Shown here: piece after piece, positions 54,310 to 64,000 of the stretch
How positions within the stretch are numbered: position 1 is the stretch's first letter
How the letters are laid out: every line of letters starts with the position of its first letter
Source of the DNA: Dichetophora obliterata
Taxonomy: Eukaryota; Arthropoda; Insecta; Diptera; Sciomyzidae
Direction of reading: 5' to 3'
Length of the DNA: 64,000 nucleotides
Assembly: GCA_963920525.1 (NCBI GenBank)
Contig: OY986438.1
Location: forward strand, 122,488,920-122,552,919
Position numbers and translations under genes: made by a program
The notes under the pieces: generated by a model
What the model was told of the DNA's origin: nothing
Databases searched by the model: none
The model's input: only the letters and a program-made list of their open reading frames with translations

Positions 54310-55588
54310 AAGGGTATTCACAATTGTGCGGTATCTTGGTTTTTTTGCCATAGTTGAAAACCACAATTATGAGCACCCTTTGAAATTGAACTTGTGGCTA
54401 GGAACCTCCCACTAAGCTTTTTGTTGCCATGCAAATAAAGTTGTTATATATTATATATATTTTGTTAAAATACAGGCAGGATTCTTTTTAAATCATAGGT
54501 TAGTTATACACTGACAGCTGTTTCCCGCTCAATATCTTGACATGAAGTCAGTATCATACCTCTGCGGAAAGAAATGAGACGCTTTATGCTTGAACAACGT
54601 TGGGAAATATTGAAAACTTATTTCCAAAGTGGGTGCATCATCAGTGAGTGCATCGAAGTGAGTGAAATCATCTTTTCTGACGAGGCGCATTTTCTGGACT
54701 CGGAAAATGCATCTGGGGCTCTGAAAACCCACATGTTATTGTCGAGAAGCCGATACATCTATAGAGACTGACAGTTTGGTGTGGATTGTGGAGTGGTGGC
54801 ATTGAGCCTTGTTAGCCGACTTTTTTTACTGCAATTGGAGACATGAATTAAAATGACCTCTGGTTCATGCAGGATGGCGTGCCATGCCGCACAGCCCATG
54901 CCACAATCGATCTTTTGAGCACCAAATTCCCAAATCGTGTTACCAGCCGTCTTGGCGATGTCAATTGGCTGCCTCTTAGTTGCGATTTGACCCTTTGGAC
55001 TTTTTGTGGGGAACCGTGAAGGACCGACGTTATGCCAACAATCCGGAAACGATTCAAGAACTTAAGGCCAGTATCATTCAAGCAATCCGTGAGCTACAGT
55101 CTGAAACCATCAACATTAAAAATACCTAAAGGTTTTGGAATATTGGAGTGACAGATTGCGCTACTGCGAAGCCAGTCGAGGCAGCCACTTGAACGACGAT
55201 TTGTTCCATAACTAATAGGTATGTTTGCTCTTACTAATAAAGTCACAGCACTTGGAAAAAATTTAATTTTGTTCATTTTATTGCATTTTAAAAAACCTTG
55301 TATTTGGCCAACCCGTCATGTCATAAAAAAGTTTAGCATGCATTTTGAGCTTCTTTCATTTTTGCAATAAGAAAATAACTGTCAACCGATCAGTTTCTTA
55401 TGAAACTTTATAAACCACGTTCATTAAACATAACAAAAAAGTTGGGCTACTAAAAATTACCACACTTTTGGCTCTTAGAGATTTCATGTAAAAAAACTAA
55501 AAATATTAAATCCGCACGGTAAAGTGTGGTTTTAATACCACGTGGTTTTTCAACTACACTAAAAACAACGCAACTGTAAATAACCTTA
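54310..55588. mobile_element. MITE-like repeat with AAGG(G/T)TATT(C/T)ACA ends
   Basis: AAGGGTATTCACAATTGTG (54310) and, reverse complemented, AAGGTTATTTACAGTTGCG (ending 55588) form imperfect inverted ends, and TAGTTGAAAACCAC and its complement pair further in. The dead mariner at 54530-55310 sits between the arms. Confidence 0.4.
54530..55310 (+). pseudogene. Decayed mariner transposase, DD41D (rosa-like)
   Basis: Pieces in several frames give MRRFMLEQRWEILKTYFQ, IIFSDEAHFLD (first D), LWFMQDGVPCRTAHATIDLL (second D in QDG), SRLGDVNWLPLSCDLT and, after a one-base shift, PLDFLWGTVKDRRYANNPET (third D in PLDF). Counting through the shift there are 41 residues between the second and third D, the spacing of the rosa group named from Ceratitis rosa. 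The segment between HTH and first D has a deletion, and several stops are present. Terminal inverted repeats not found; the typical ending ACCTTGTATTTGGCCA is near 55297. Confidence 0.68.
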
Positions 55589-56229
55589 ATTTGTTTTATT
55601 TTGGTTTTGTTACTTTATAAATGAATTAATTTGCATTTTTTAATTGCAAGCAATAAATAATAAAGAATTGTATTAAAAAATTTTTTAATTATTTACTTCT
55701 TAAAGTTTTCAATCCCGAACTAGTCTCGGGATCCCGGAATTTAGATTTTCAATCCCGATAATCCCGGGATCGAGAACAGCTTCCGGGATATGACTCCCTA
55801 GTTCATATCTTATGGCGTTTTCGTTTCTCGAAAAAATGCAACATTTTTCTGCCCTTTTTTAAAATTCTGCCCTCATGAGAATAAAAATAAGGACCACTAC
55901 AATTGAATCGTGTTCTTTTTGCGAAAACGTAGACCTCAAAAAAAGAACAAATTCAGATTTCTCAAAGATGGCAGAAAGAGGGCAGAAAACGCAATTAGTT
56001 TATCGCGCTTGTTATGTATAGGCCAATAACCCAGTGGTTAGAGTAGTGAGTTTGCAAACTTAATGTTTTATATTTTATGCAAGGCTGTACTAAATTTGAA
56101 ACAAAGCTGTTTTAAAACCATATTTAAGTATTTTTGAAATTTGAAACCAAAGCTGGCGTGGACAAGATTTCTAACCGTGTAGACTATTATTGAAACAAAA
56201 TGTAAGGGCAAATCTGAAGTTAATAATGA

Positions 56230-56430
56230 AATAATAGGGAAACTTCAGGAGCGGTTACAGCATCGAAGAGAGTGCGTATCTACTGGATCCCTAGCCACTA
56301 TTCCCCAGCATTGACGGGCATAAGATGACAGACAGTCTAGCAAAGGAGGGTGCTGGTTTAGGGTCAGAATTAACTGAACATGCACCTACTCTAAGAAAAT
56401 TAAATAATAGATTCCGCCATACGCTGCTGT
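56230..56430 (+). pseudogene. LINE RNase H domain relic
   Basis: One frame gives VRIYWIPSHYSPA; the next gives DGHKMTDSLAKEGAGLGSEL and TLRKLNNRFRHTLL. V.IYWIPSH.G..GNE..DSLAKEGA is the C-terminal part of an RNase H domain as found in I/Loa/Jockey-type LINEs that carry one. It is interrupted by a frameshift. This belongs to a different LINE group from the RNase H-free elements at 8340 and 57680. 56431-56980 has nothing I can support. Confidence 0.65.
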
Positions 56431-56994
56431 GACGTCAGTTTTTAGAAAGAAAGGAAGGTCAAACTGACTGAAAAAGATATAGAAATAATTTTTTTATAGG
56501 GTATTTGATGTAAAAATCTCCTCACTTTCTTATGCAATCCAAGTTTTTTGAAATGAAAGAAACATGTATCCAAAAACAAGGCTTGTCCAGAAAAATTATA
56601 AATATTTTTAAATGCGATCTTTGATAAAAATTTCATGTACCATAGGGGTGTTAACTTCCGTGTAAAAGGCAGCTATGTTGATTGATTTGTTTTAAGAGCA
56701 GTTTGACTAATTATTTGTTTATATTTTGCTTTTTCCCAATAAGCCAATCAGATTCATTTGCTTAGTTTCGTATGTTGTGTATGGTTTTTTTTTTGTGTAG
56801 ATATTCTCTCACATGTGACGTAGGCTGCGCAGTAGATTTCCAGTTATGAGCACTTATGGCGGACTCTGTTACAAGAGTTGTACAGGAACTACGAAAAAAG
56901 AGCCTCACAAGGAGTTAGTCGTTGATAGAGAGATACGACATCGTGAAAAGTTTTGAAAATCATGTGTAATACATAATGCAAAAAATGGACTCTG

Positions 56995-57200
56995 TTCATC
57001 TTGGTATGCCCACGGAGAGATTGCAGGACAGTATTGGGTGCTCTCGCATGACGGCAGCCCACACAACTAAGCTTGGTATCACCACGGATGACAACTTCAG
57101 AAAGTGAAAGGAACCATGAGCTGTGGGACCTGGAACACCTACTATGCACATGCTCCGCCCTACTCAGATCGAGACTGAAATACCTAGGCTCATTGACGTT
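56995..57200 (+). pseudogene. LINE C-terminal relic after RNase H
   Basis: Frames give RRDCRTVLGAL, then SERNHELWDLEHLLCTCSAL with LRSRLKYLGSLTFLK. The pattern CR.VLG.LTGH.......D..CR.C.....E...HLLC.CPAL...RLKYLG is the conserved tail of RNase H-bearing LINE polyproteins. It probably belongs with 56230-56430. Sequence from 57240 to 57660 shows only a poly-T run (57549-57571). Confidence 0.6.
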
Positions 57201-57789
57201 CCTAAAACATTAGCTATTGACTAAAAGATGTGGCCAAAATATCTCTTGAATCCGTTCAATCCCTTCAAGAGATATTTTGAGAGGACACTAAAAATCCTAA
57301 AGGTTCCTTTCTTCGTAATCGTAATCACTAAAGACCAGAATTGGTCTATGGAATTGGACTTATTGGTTACATAAGTCAATGTTGCATTAAGGCTAGTTTA
57401 CACTTACATTATGGTGTTTACACTATGATGTTTTTAGTGTATTACACTACAAAAACACATTTATTAAAATTTTAGGCAATCGAAAATTTAATGAAATATA
57501 TATTAAAAAACTACGAAGATATTTGCATCGAAAGTCAAAACTTTAAATTAGGAATTTTTTTTTTTTTTTTGATATATGTAACGATGTTTTATGATAAATC
57601 GTTTACTTAGATTTTCTGTAAATATTAAGATATGAGAATTTCATTGGTTTCACACAATTACAAAATTTTTCAACTTAATTTATTTATTAATTTACTGCCA
57701 GGTGATAACAAAATCACTTTAGGCATAATTATAGTAAAATATACAAAGTAAGTGTAATATACCTTTTACAACAAAAAAAAAAGAAACTT

Positions 57790-58173
57790 TTAACTTAAGA
57801 TAACAAAAAAATCTGCCACAATATTCTTAAATACTTCCCTAGACATAGAGAAATCTAATGGAATAAGTGAACACAAATTGTTAAAATTATTTAAAGCTCT
57901 AGTGAGAGGCTCATTGCCCGCATAATTAGACTTAAAAGCTCTGAGATAAAAAAGATTAAATGAACGCAATGGTCTTGATGGAGTATAAAAATTTATACGT
58001 TCCAGCAGAGATGCACAATCAGTAGTACTACATATTAATCCACGAATAATTTGAAGAGACTGAATAGTTCTTCTATCTTTGAGTGAATTTAGATGCAACA
58101 GTTTACAGCACACAAGGTAAGACGGTATCGGCTCAGTTAATTCAAAAAGGCTAAAATTCAAAGGTTTCAGCAC
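57790..58173 (-). pseudogene. LINE C-terminal region
   Basis: The frame reads LKPLNFSLFELTEPIPSYLV, CCKLLHLNSLKDRRTIQSLQ, IIRGLICSTTDCASLLERIN and FDFSMSREVFKNIVADFF. It corresponds to the LPPYEDRL..L....L..RR....L.F......G..DS..LL region of other LINEs. It is separated from the reverse transcriptase by a stop near 58236. Confidence 0.72.
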
Positions 58174-58236
58174 AAATTTTAGGCATCGTTTTTGAACACA
58201 CTCAAGACGATTAGAATGAACTTCATAAAACGGATT

Positions 58237-59641
58237 CTAGATGAAAGAGCAGTATTCCAGCCTAGACCTAACATAAGCAGAAAAGAGAAACAAACGCGTA
58301 TATGGGTCTTTAAAATCATAACTGTTACGTTTTATAAAAGCTAAAGCCGAGTAAGCCTTTAGAATAATGAAATCTAAATGCTTAGTAAATGAAAACTTTG
58401 CATCGAATAAAACACCCAAATCACAAACTTCGTCATTGGAATTTAACACATTATTATTAATTGTATAGGAAAATAATATATTATTGCAACGCTTAGACAA
58501 AGTGACGTGGAAGCATTTTGCTAAGTTTAAGGCAAAATAATTTCTAGCACACCAATCAACAAGATTCGACAGATCAGATTGAAGCATATCAACATCCAAA
58601 ACTGAACAAACTCTACGGTAAAGCTTTAAATCGTCGGCAAAAAGCAAATAATTACAACTATTAAAACACATTCCTATATCATTTACAAATAAGAGAAATA
58701 AAAGTGGCCCAAGAATACTTCCTTGCGGTATACCAGATGTAGCATAAAAAGTGTAGGAATTTACATTATCAATTGAGACCACACATTGGCGATTCATTAG
58801 ATAAGAGTTAATCCAATCAAAAAAATTAGAATGAAAACCTAACTTTTGTAGTTTACCAACTAACGCATTGTGGCAAACTTTGTCAAAAGCTTTGGAAAAA
58901 TCTGTGTATATGACATCTACCTGATTTCCAGTCTCAAAGGAAGAGATACAATATTCAGAAAAAACTGCTAAGTTCGTGACAGTTGACCGACCAGTAACAA
59001 ATCCATCTTGAAAAGGGCTTATTATATTTTTTACTGCAAAATAAAGTTTATTTTTTTAATTTCAAAAAGTTTCGATACCGTTGAAAGCTTTGAGATAGCT
59101 CGATAGTTTTCTACGTTATTTTTTGGCCCAGATTTAAAAACAGGCGTAATAAAAGCGTATTTCCATTCATCAATAAAAATCCCGCACTTAAAGATTGGTT
59201 AAAAATAAAAGTTAGGGGATTAATTAGAAAATAAACATATTTTTTAAATAAAAAAGGAGAAAAACCATTTATATCTGGCTTATAAAAATTTTTTAGGGAC
59301 ATTATACCATTTGAAACATCTTCCATCGTGATCGCAAGATTTCCAAAATTAATACAAGGTGTTAAATTATTTAAAATTTCAGCATCTGACCAACTTCTGT
59401 TAGTTTCATAAACCGAGCTAAAGAAATCAGCAAACAGGTTTACAATATCTGGAATAACATTTGATGTTGTTCCATTAAAGGACATTGTAGATGGTATAGA
59501 AGAACATGCTTTTTTAGATTCAATAAAACTCCAAAAAGCTTTAGGATTTGACTTTATGTTCACTTCGAAACATATATTGATTGTATAAAAATGTATGGAG
59601 AAATTTAAATTCTCGCATGTAATGTTTATACTTTGACTCAA
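58237..59641 (-). pseudogene. LINE linker and reverse transcriptase, two main frames
   Basis: 59641-59111 gives NPKAFWSFIESKKACSSIPS, NLFADFFSSVYETN and KPDINGFSPFLFKKY, the linker and start of the polymerase. 59110-58800 continues in other frames with DGFVTGRSTVTNL and TDFSKAFDKVCH. 58797-58237 gives SGIPQGSILGPLLFLLFVND, LLFADDLKLYRRV (catalytic FADD), LNLAKCFHVTLS and CDLGVLFDAKFSFTKHLDF. All palm and thumb motifs are recognisable. Frameshifts around 58800 and 59090 prevent one product. Confidence 0.82.
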
Positions 59642-60081
59642 AAACCAAATTATTAGTTGCCTTAAATTTTATGCAAAATTTATTACGTAAATTTTTTAGT
59701 TTCATAAGTCCTTTAGTGTACCAAGGTCTCTTAAAATTCCTTTAACGAAATCTCGGTACATGCTTATTTAAAATCTCAGTCACAACACCAACAAAAATTT
59801 TAAACGATGCAGTAACATTGTTGCAATCTAAACGACTCTGCCAATCAACACTTCCTAAATGAAAGTTTAAAAATTCAAAACCACATAAATTATAATCAAA
59901 CTTTAAAATATCACAATTTTTGGCAAGCTGAATAAAGTTAAAAAATTCAACACTTAAAATTAAAGGCACATGATGCATATCTGTAGACGACAGAGGAAAA
60001 AATCATTCATAAATATCATATTTTATTTGGGAGCTTACAAAAATAAGATCAAGGAATTAACCTTACTTATTACCAAAAGTA

Positions 60082-60579
60082 TTAATCTGATTCATTTCCA
60101 AGAAAAGACCAAACAATTTTGTGAAGATTAAAATCACCAAAAATACAAAACTGATTTTCATCCGAGGTTGATGATATGAGATTTACAACATTGTCCACAT
60201 GAGCAATGTATAAATCATTCCCACTACTTGGAGGAATGTACGACGCACAAATAAAAAGCATGCCTGATTGTCCAGAGATCTTTACACATAATTGATCCAG
60301 GATAGAGTCATTATTCTGTAGTGGAACAAACGAAGAGCAAGCAGTACACTTAACTGCAATCAAAACTCCACCTCCACGCGAACATCTAGTTTTTGCAGAA
60401 TCCCCATCTTTGCGATAGACAATGTACGCTTTAGGGTAAAAATACTCAGCATCAAAAAAATCGCTATTCAGCCATGTTTCCACAAGCACAATGACGTCAT
60501 AATGCAACTGTGATGTTTCAGCTCGTACAAAACTTGCCTTTGACCTCATACCAGACATATTTTGAAAATAAATTTTCAA
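60082..60579 (-). pseudogene. LINE apurinic-type endonuclease domain
   Basis: The frame starts MKIYFQNMSGMRSKAS (the usual N-terminal beta strand with the catalytic N), has VLVETWLNSDF (catalytic E), RKDGDSAKTRCSRGGGVLIA, ICASYIPPSSGND and FGDFNLHKIVW (D and N of GDFN). The domain nicks target DNA for target-primed reverse transcription. The frame ends at LGNESD, after which the C-terminal part of the domain (about 59978-59742) lies in another frame. Confidence 0.8.
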
Positions 60580-60629
60580 AGATGAAGCCGGATTATTAAC
60601 AGTGCATAAAGAATCATTATGAATATTCT

Positions 60630-60920
60630 TTAGATCAGAGACTCTGGGTCTCCTGCTGTTGGAAAAAACACAAAAGGTCGAACTTTAATATTGGTTTGCC
60701 AGAGAGACAGCTGCAGTAGTTTTTCATATAGCGAAGAAGATATCCCTAGTTTAAATGATATACTCTTTAAACTATTTACATTCACTCCTCTTTTGACCAA
60801 GATTTTGCAGGACAGACATTGTTTAGGAATTTTACCATGCTTAACAACATAATCAATAATGTTATCAGAAATTACAGTTGGTTTGAAAGAAGACACATTC
60901 TTCAATTTAGTATACAACAT
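60630..60920 (-). pseudogene. LINE ORF1-like C-terminal fragment
   Basis: The frame includes CLSCKILVKRGVNVNSLKSI, SFKLGISSSLYEKLLQLSLW, and IKVRPFVFFPT. SFK.G.........L...LWP....VRPF is the C-terminal signature of ORF1 (RNA-binding, chaperone-type) proteins in several insect LINEs. The N-terminal part is missing, so this is where the copy is 5'-truncated. It ends 50 bp before the endonuclease frame. Confidence 0.6.
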
Positions 60921-60959
60921 TAAGATATGTATATTGGATAAAAAAATGCATATTTTAGA

Positions 60960-61569
60960 GCATTCATTAGAGAATAAGCAAAAATAGTTCTGGTGGTTTT
61001 TGAGGAGTATTTAATACCCAATAATTCTTTCATAGATTGTTTAAACGTATGTCTACTTACTTACTCATTTTTATTTTTCATATATTCGCAAAAATGCCAT
61101 TAATTTGGGGATAAAAGTCCCGACCAAAGGCATAAGGAGCCTACATGTCAAGTTTGAGGAAAACCCATCCATTATATATCACGTGATATTACTTTTTGGA
61201 ATCAACATCCCTAAAAAAATTGATCACAACAAGAATTTCGGAAAAATATTCAATGTGCAGAATTTTTTTACAGTTATATTATATGTATATATAATAGTTA
61301 AATGGACTTAAGGCAGTATTGTAGAGTGGAGTCCCGAATTTCGGGCCTCTTTTTACGTTCGTTAAAAAAGAGACACCTAATATTTTTAGCATTCATATTT
61401 TTATTGTGCGTTTATTTATATATCAGTTATACAAAATAAGAAATTTTAAAAATTACAGACTGGTCGCGTGGGGGTGCTAAAAAATGGTGCCTGCATGCTG
61501 ACACGATTTCAACCCTTCTAGTCATCTGAAAAAAATTGTTAATTAGTAAGAATATCGCTATAGCCCGGA
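60960..61569. other. No recognisable feature
   Basis: One short palindrome (AGTCCCGAATTTCGGGCC, 61330) and otherwise AT-rich sequence without supported features. Confidence 0.35.
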
Positions 61570-62905
61570 CCAGGCCTGTAGGCAGGGAGGAAAAGGGGTC
61601 ATTGCCCCCCCCTACTACAACCGTTTGCCAAAACCTCTGGCAAAATCAGACAATGAAAAACTTTAAATGAATAATTAATATGCATTTTGTTGATATATTT
61701 GTTTATTGCTTTAAAATAAGTTTTCTATAAAATAACAAAAAATATACACATTCACCTTATTCATGACTTGAATATGTATATGAAATTTGTTTAACAAAAG
61801 ATTTCAGACAAGTTGTTATAGTTTTTCAGATTTCTACTGGGTCGCTACCAAAAAATAAGATTTGAATTTTAATAATTTTTTAACCCGCATCCATAAGAAC
61901 TTTATAGAAATGAAAATCACGTTGTGCACCAATATAATGCAGATACAAAAAGAATATATAATTCATTGAAATGTTTTTAATTTAAATTTTTTTTTATGCA
62001 GGGAGAATAGGGTGGGGCGATTTGAACATCTTAATGGGTGCTTCGCTTTTCTGATTCTTGGGATTGTACTGAGCAAAAAAGTCCACTAGATCATACGTCT
62101 ACGGTGAAAATCGAGCTTCCAGATTTTGACTTGCAGTTTTTTCTCAGACTTTTGTCACGTTTTTTTTTGTATATTTTGGCCTATAGCAGCCAAACCATTG
62201 AGATTTTCGATCTAATACTAAGACAAAAATCTCAATGGTTTGGCTGTTATAGGCCAAAATATCAAAAAAAAAAAAAAAAACGTGACAAAAGTCTGAGAAA
62301 AAACTGCAAGTCAAAATCTGGAATATCAAAAATCTGGAATAACGATAACTCAAATTTTTAATTTTTAGAATTATATGGAGTTTGACCTTCTACCTAAGTC
62401 CCAATCTGAAAAATTTCAGTCCACTCGAATTTTTAGTCCGCCTAAAAATTAAGTTTGTTTTTTCAGTTTTACAACAAAAAAATATATTGTTTAATATTAG
62501 GAAATCTTTATATTCTTATTTTAAAAGTTGAAAACCTGGGGGCTCAATAGTAATTAATGCGATTTCATTTAAGGATATAGGCCTTACATTATTTTATTTA
62601 TTAAACTATTAAGAATATTTGCTTTAGCAAAAAATTACTGAAATGTATTACATGAAAAAAAATTTAATATAATTTTTATATATTTCGGACATGATACGAG
62701 AATGATTTTTACACAATCTTTAGAATATATTAGATTTTCTTATGTTTAAAAGCGTGTGTCAACTGGTGTAGTGTGCGAATAATGTTTACAAAATTTGTAC
62801 CACAAATCGTAGTAAATAGCATTATATAGGTTACATTATGTTCATTCTAGATTCTTTTATGCCTTTTCCCCCCCTATAACAAATACTGCGGACGCCCATG
62901 TTGGT
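61570..62905. mobile_element. Repeat with CAGGCCTGTAGGCAGGG-type ends and inner hairpin
   Basis: The left edge reads CAGGCCTGTAGGCAGGGAGG then GGTCATTGCCCCCCCC; the right edge, reverse complemented, reads ATGGGCGTCCGCAGTATT then TTATAGGGGGGGAAAAGG. Ends with GGGGGG/CCCCCC just inside a (G/C)CAG start are familiar from widely dispersed insect DNA elements. The hairpin at 62119-62321 lies in the middle. No transposase is present. Confidence 0.42.
62119..62321. repeat. Long near-perfect hairpin, about 85-bp arms
   Basis: 62119-62205 and 62224-62321 are inverted copies. Landmarks pair exactly: CCAGATTTTGACTTGCAG, TCTCAGACTTTTGTCACG, ATATTTTGGCCTATA(A)CAGCC and AAACCATTGAGATTTT. The differences are a poly-A length change (about 18 A on the right) and a few bases. 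The loop is under 20 bases. Transcribed in either direction it would fold into a dsRNA of about 85 bp. Confidence 0.85.
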
Positions 62906-62996
62906 ACGAGTAGTATTAAATAATCGTTTTTGTGACTAAAGTCAGCAATGCATGCTAAATTTCAAGTATCGTTTCCATGAATTCTTCTATTCACTT

Positions 62997-63249
62997 AATT
63001 CTGTGCCGACAAGGAATAACCGCTAAAGTCGAGTTAAGCCAAAGTTGAGTTAATGATGCAGATATGTTCCACGCATATAGTTCCGTACACACACAAAATC
63101 GGGAGATTATAGCGTGATTCCAGCCAAAATCATCACACAAAAAGCAAACTGCCTTTCATACAACTTATATGGCGATCGAAAACTTAAAAGCAAAATTTCT
63201 CAATCATTGAAATTATACTTTAGCTTTTATTCCTTGTCGACACAGAATT
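62997..63249. mobile_element. 253-bp MITE with AATTCTGTG ends
   Basis: AATTCTGTGCCGACAAGGAA at 62997 and, reverse complemented, AATTCTGTGTCGACAAGGAA ending 63249 continue as TAA(C/A)(C/A)GCTAAAGT, giving inverted repeats of about 33 bp. Non-coding; no clear target duplication. Confidence 0.68.
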
Positions 63250-64000
63250 GTTTGCCATACTATTTAGTTTTTTCGTCATCTGACTAAGTCTGCGGACAGA
63301 GTAAACGCTGATGCGAGAAGGCAGGCAGGCAGGCGCTGGCAGGTACCTGTTCAGAAAATAAGCCGTGCAGAGTGAATGCGAGCAGGACAGATCAAATCAG
63401 TGCGAGAAAAAGTTTGTTATTTATTTTTTTCGCCTATTGCTTTCTATTTTGCATCCTCCGCTAATGGCGTTTATCAACATTTTTTATTTTCTATACATAA
63501 ATAGCACACTCTCTTCAAAAGAGATACAACTCAAAAAATTTTATGTTCAGGAAGAGCAAAAAATAATTTTTTTAAGCGAAGCTTTTTTTTCAAGGGACTC
63601 CATAAAAAAAAGAGACAAAACGATTTTGTTTTAATTAAAGACTAAGAATATGTGTACGAAATTAAGATAGCCGATGTATATTATCACTACAAATAGTCTT
63701 ACACTAAAAAGAATAAACGTAAACATTTTGAGCTGTGACTGTTTTGAAGAGGATGTGTGATATGTTGTGTCACTAGGCCAGCCCAGAATTGCACTGAGAA
63801 TTTCAAACTAAAATTGTCGTTTCCTAGGTGGCTAGAAATGTTCCAATAGCCGATACGATAACTCTACAGAAATTCTATCCAAATTGGACACCGATAAAGT
63901 AGAGCTCATTGCAATTTAATCTGATTACATTGGTATTAAGGTCGAAATGAGGTGTTTCGTCATTAAAATGTATATTAAAATTCTGTAAACTGATTAAATC
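63250..64000. other. Unassigned; short GGCA microsatellite
   Basis: GGCAGGCAGGCAGGC is at 63320-63336. The GC-richer stretch 63290-63410 followed by AAATCAGTGCGAG could be a promoter/5' exon of a gene lying to the right, but nothing in the window confirms it. Confidence 0.3.

Larger units (their letters stand above)
53869..55801. mobile_element. Palindromic element with ATCCCGGGAT motif
   Basis: The left end reads TAGGCGACTCGG and the right (reverse complement) TAGGGAGTCATATCCCGG. Subterminal palindromes ATCCCGGGAT and TCCCGGGATCCCGG occur three to four times at 53880-53970 and again at 55710-55790. It contains the repeat at 54310-55588. Borders are approximate and the class is unknown. Confidence 0.42.
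53541..56179. mobile_element. TA-inserted palindromic element (TTTAAACC motif) with nested insertions
   Basis: TA at 53539-53540 and 56180-56181 flank ends CACGGCTAGAAATCTTG (left) and CACGGTTAGAAATCTTG (right, reverse complement), 16 of 17 matching. GTTTAAA/TTTAAAC, ACTAAAATTT and AAATTTGAAAC units recur in both arms. A D-arm-like AACCCAGTGGTTAGAGTAG (56029-56047), followed by AGTTTGCAAACT, may be what is left of a tRNA-like core; no B box remains. Insertions (53870-55800) make up most of the length. Confidence 0.62.
57680..60930 (-). mobile_element. Near full-length Jockey/CR1-group LINE
   Basis: Read on the minus strand: ORF1-like C-terminus (60920-60630), endonuclease (60579-60082 and on to 59742), linker (59641-59500), reverse transcriptase (59640-58237), tail (58173-57790), and a 3' end in AATAAATAAATT (57679-57693). 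There is no RNase H domain. Frameshifts separate the parts, but most motifs survive, so it is younger than the copy at 8340-11035. Confidence 0.85.

Noticed and set aside
57549..57571. Poly-T run as the poly-A tail of the minus-strand LINE
   Set aside because: The LINE already has a TAAA-type 3' end at about 57680, and the intervening 110 bases do not resemble LINE sequence; it may be an unrelated simple repeat.

Overview
The window is AT-rich nuclear DNA from an insect, almost certainly a higher fly (Diptera). Three things point there: two spliced genes of the DUF1091 family, which is expanded in flies; short introns of about 60-85 bp; and a dense load of insect-type transposons (hAT, Tc1/mariner DD37E and DD41D, piggyBac-like and Harbinger-like MITEs, Jockey/CR1-group LINEs). 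There is no sign of bacterial or viral origin. I cannot name the species.

Only two loci look like intact host genes: four-exon DUF1091 paralogs at 1721-2517 and 18212-19011, both on the + strand. They have identical intron lengths and about 85% protein identity by eye. They are a direct duplication whose flanks are also shared, and they are separated by about 15.7 kb of later insertions. The only other intact reading frame is a DD37E mariner-type transposase (43353-44363) inside a complete element with inverted repeats and a TA duplication.

Layout: 1-1540, LINE scrap and a hairpin MITE; 1541-2654, first DUF1091 unit; 2985-3404, palindromic repeat; 3507-7573, a hAT-type foldback element with 8-bp target duplication, tandem-repeat arms and four smaller elements inside; 8340-11030, decayed LINE; 12374-17681, a 5.3-kb apparently perfect AAATA array; 17941-20300, second DUF1091 unit with two older repeat blocks; 21014-21480, transposase relic; 21606-24140, a 2.5-kb GGTTAT array; 25335-28084, LINE scrap, duplicated segment and MITEs; 28848-33818, an element with about 370-bp inverted repeats holding LINE pieces, a CACTA/EnSpm-like relic and a TA-inserted palindromic element; 34596-36110, Harbinger-like MITE and Tc1-like relic; 37755-39500, dispersed repeat; 40307-49440, a transposase-like relic split by a deep nest of insertions; 50279-50755 and 53541-56179, two more TA-inserted palindromic elements; 56230-57240, RNase H LINE relic; 57680-60930, a nearly full-length LINE on the minus strand; 61570-63249, hairpin repeat and MITE.

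The most unusual signal is a set of palindromic, non-coding elements inserted at TA, with ends of the form CAC...AAAA. Each is filled with its own short motif repeated in both orientations, and several carry a tRNA-like A-box/B-box module in the middle. Two of these modules (31028-31105 and 47185-47270) are clearly related to each other although their host elements carry different motifs.
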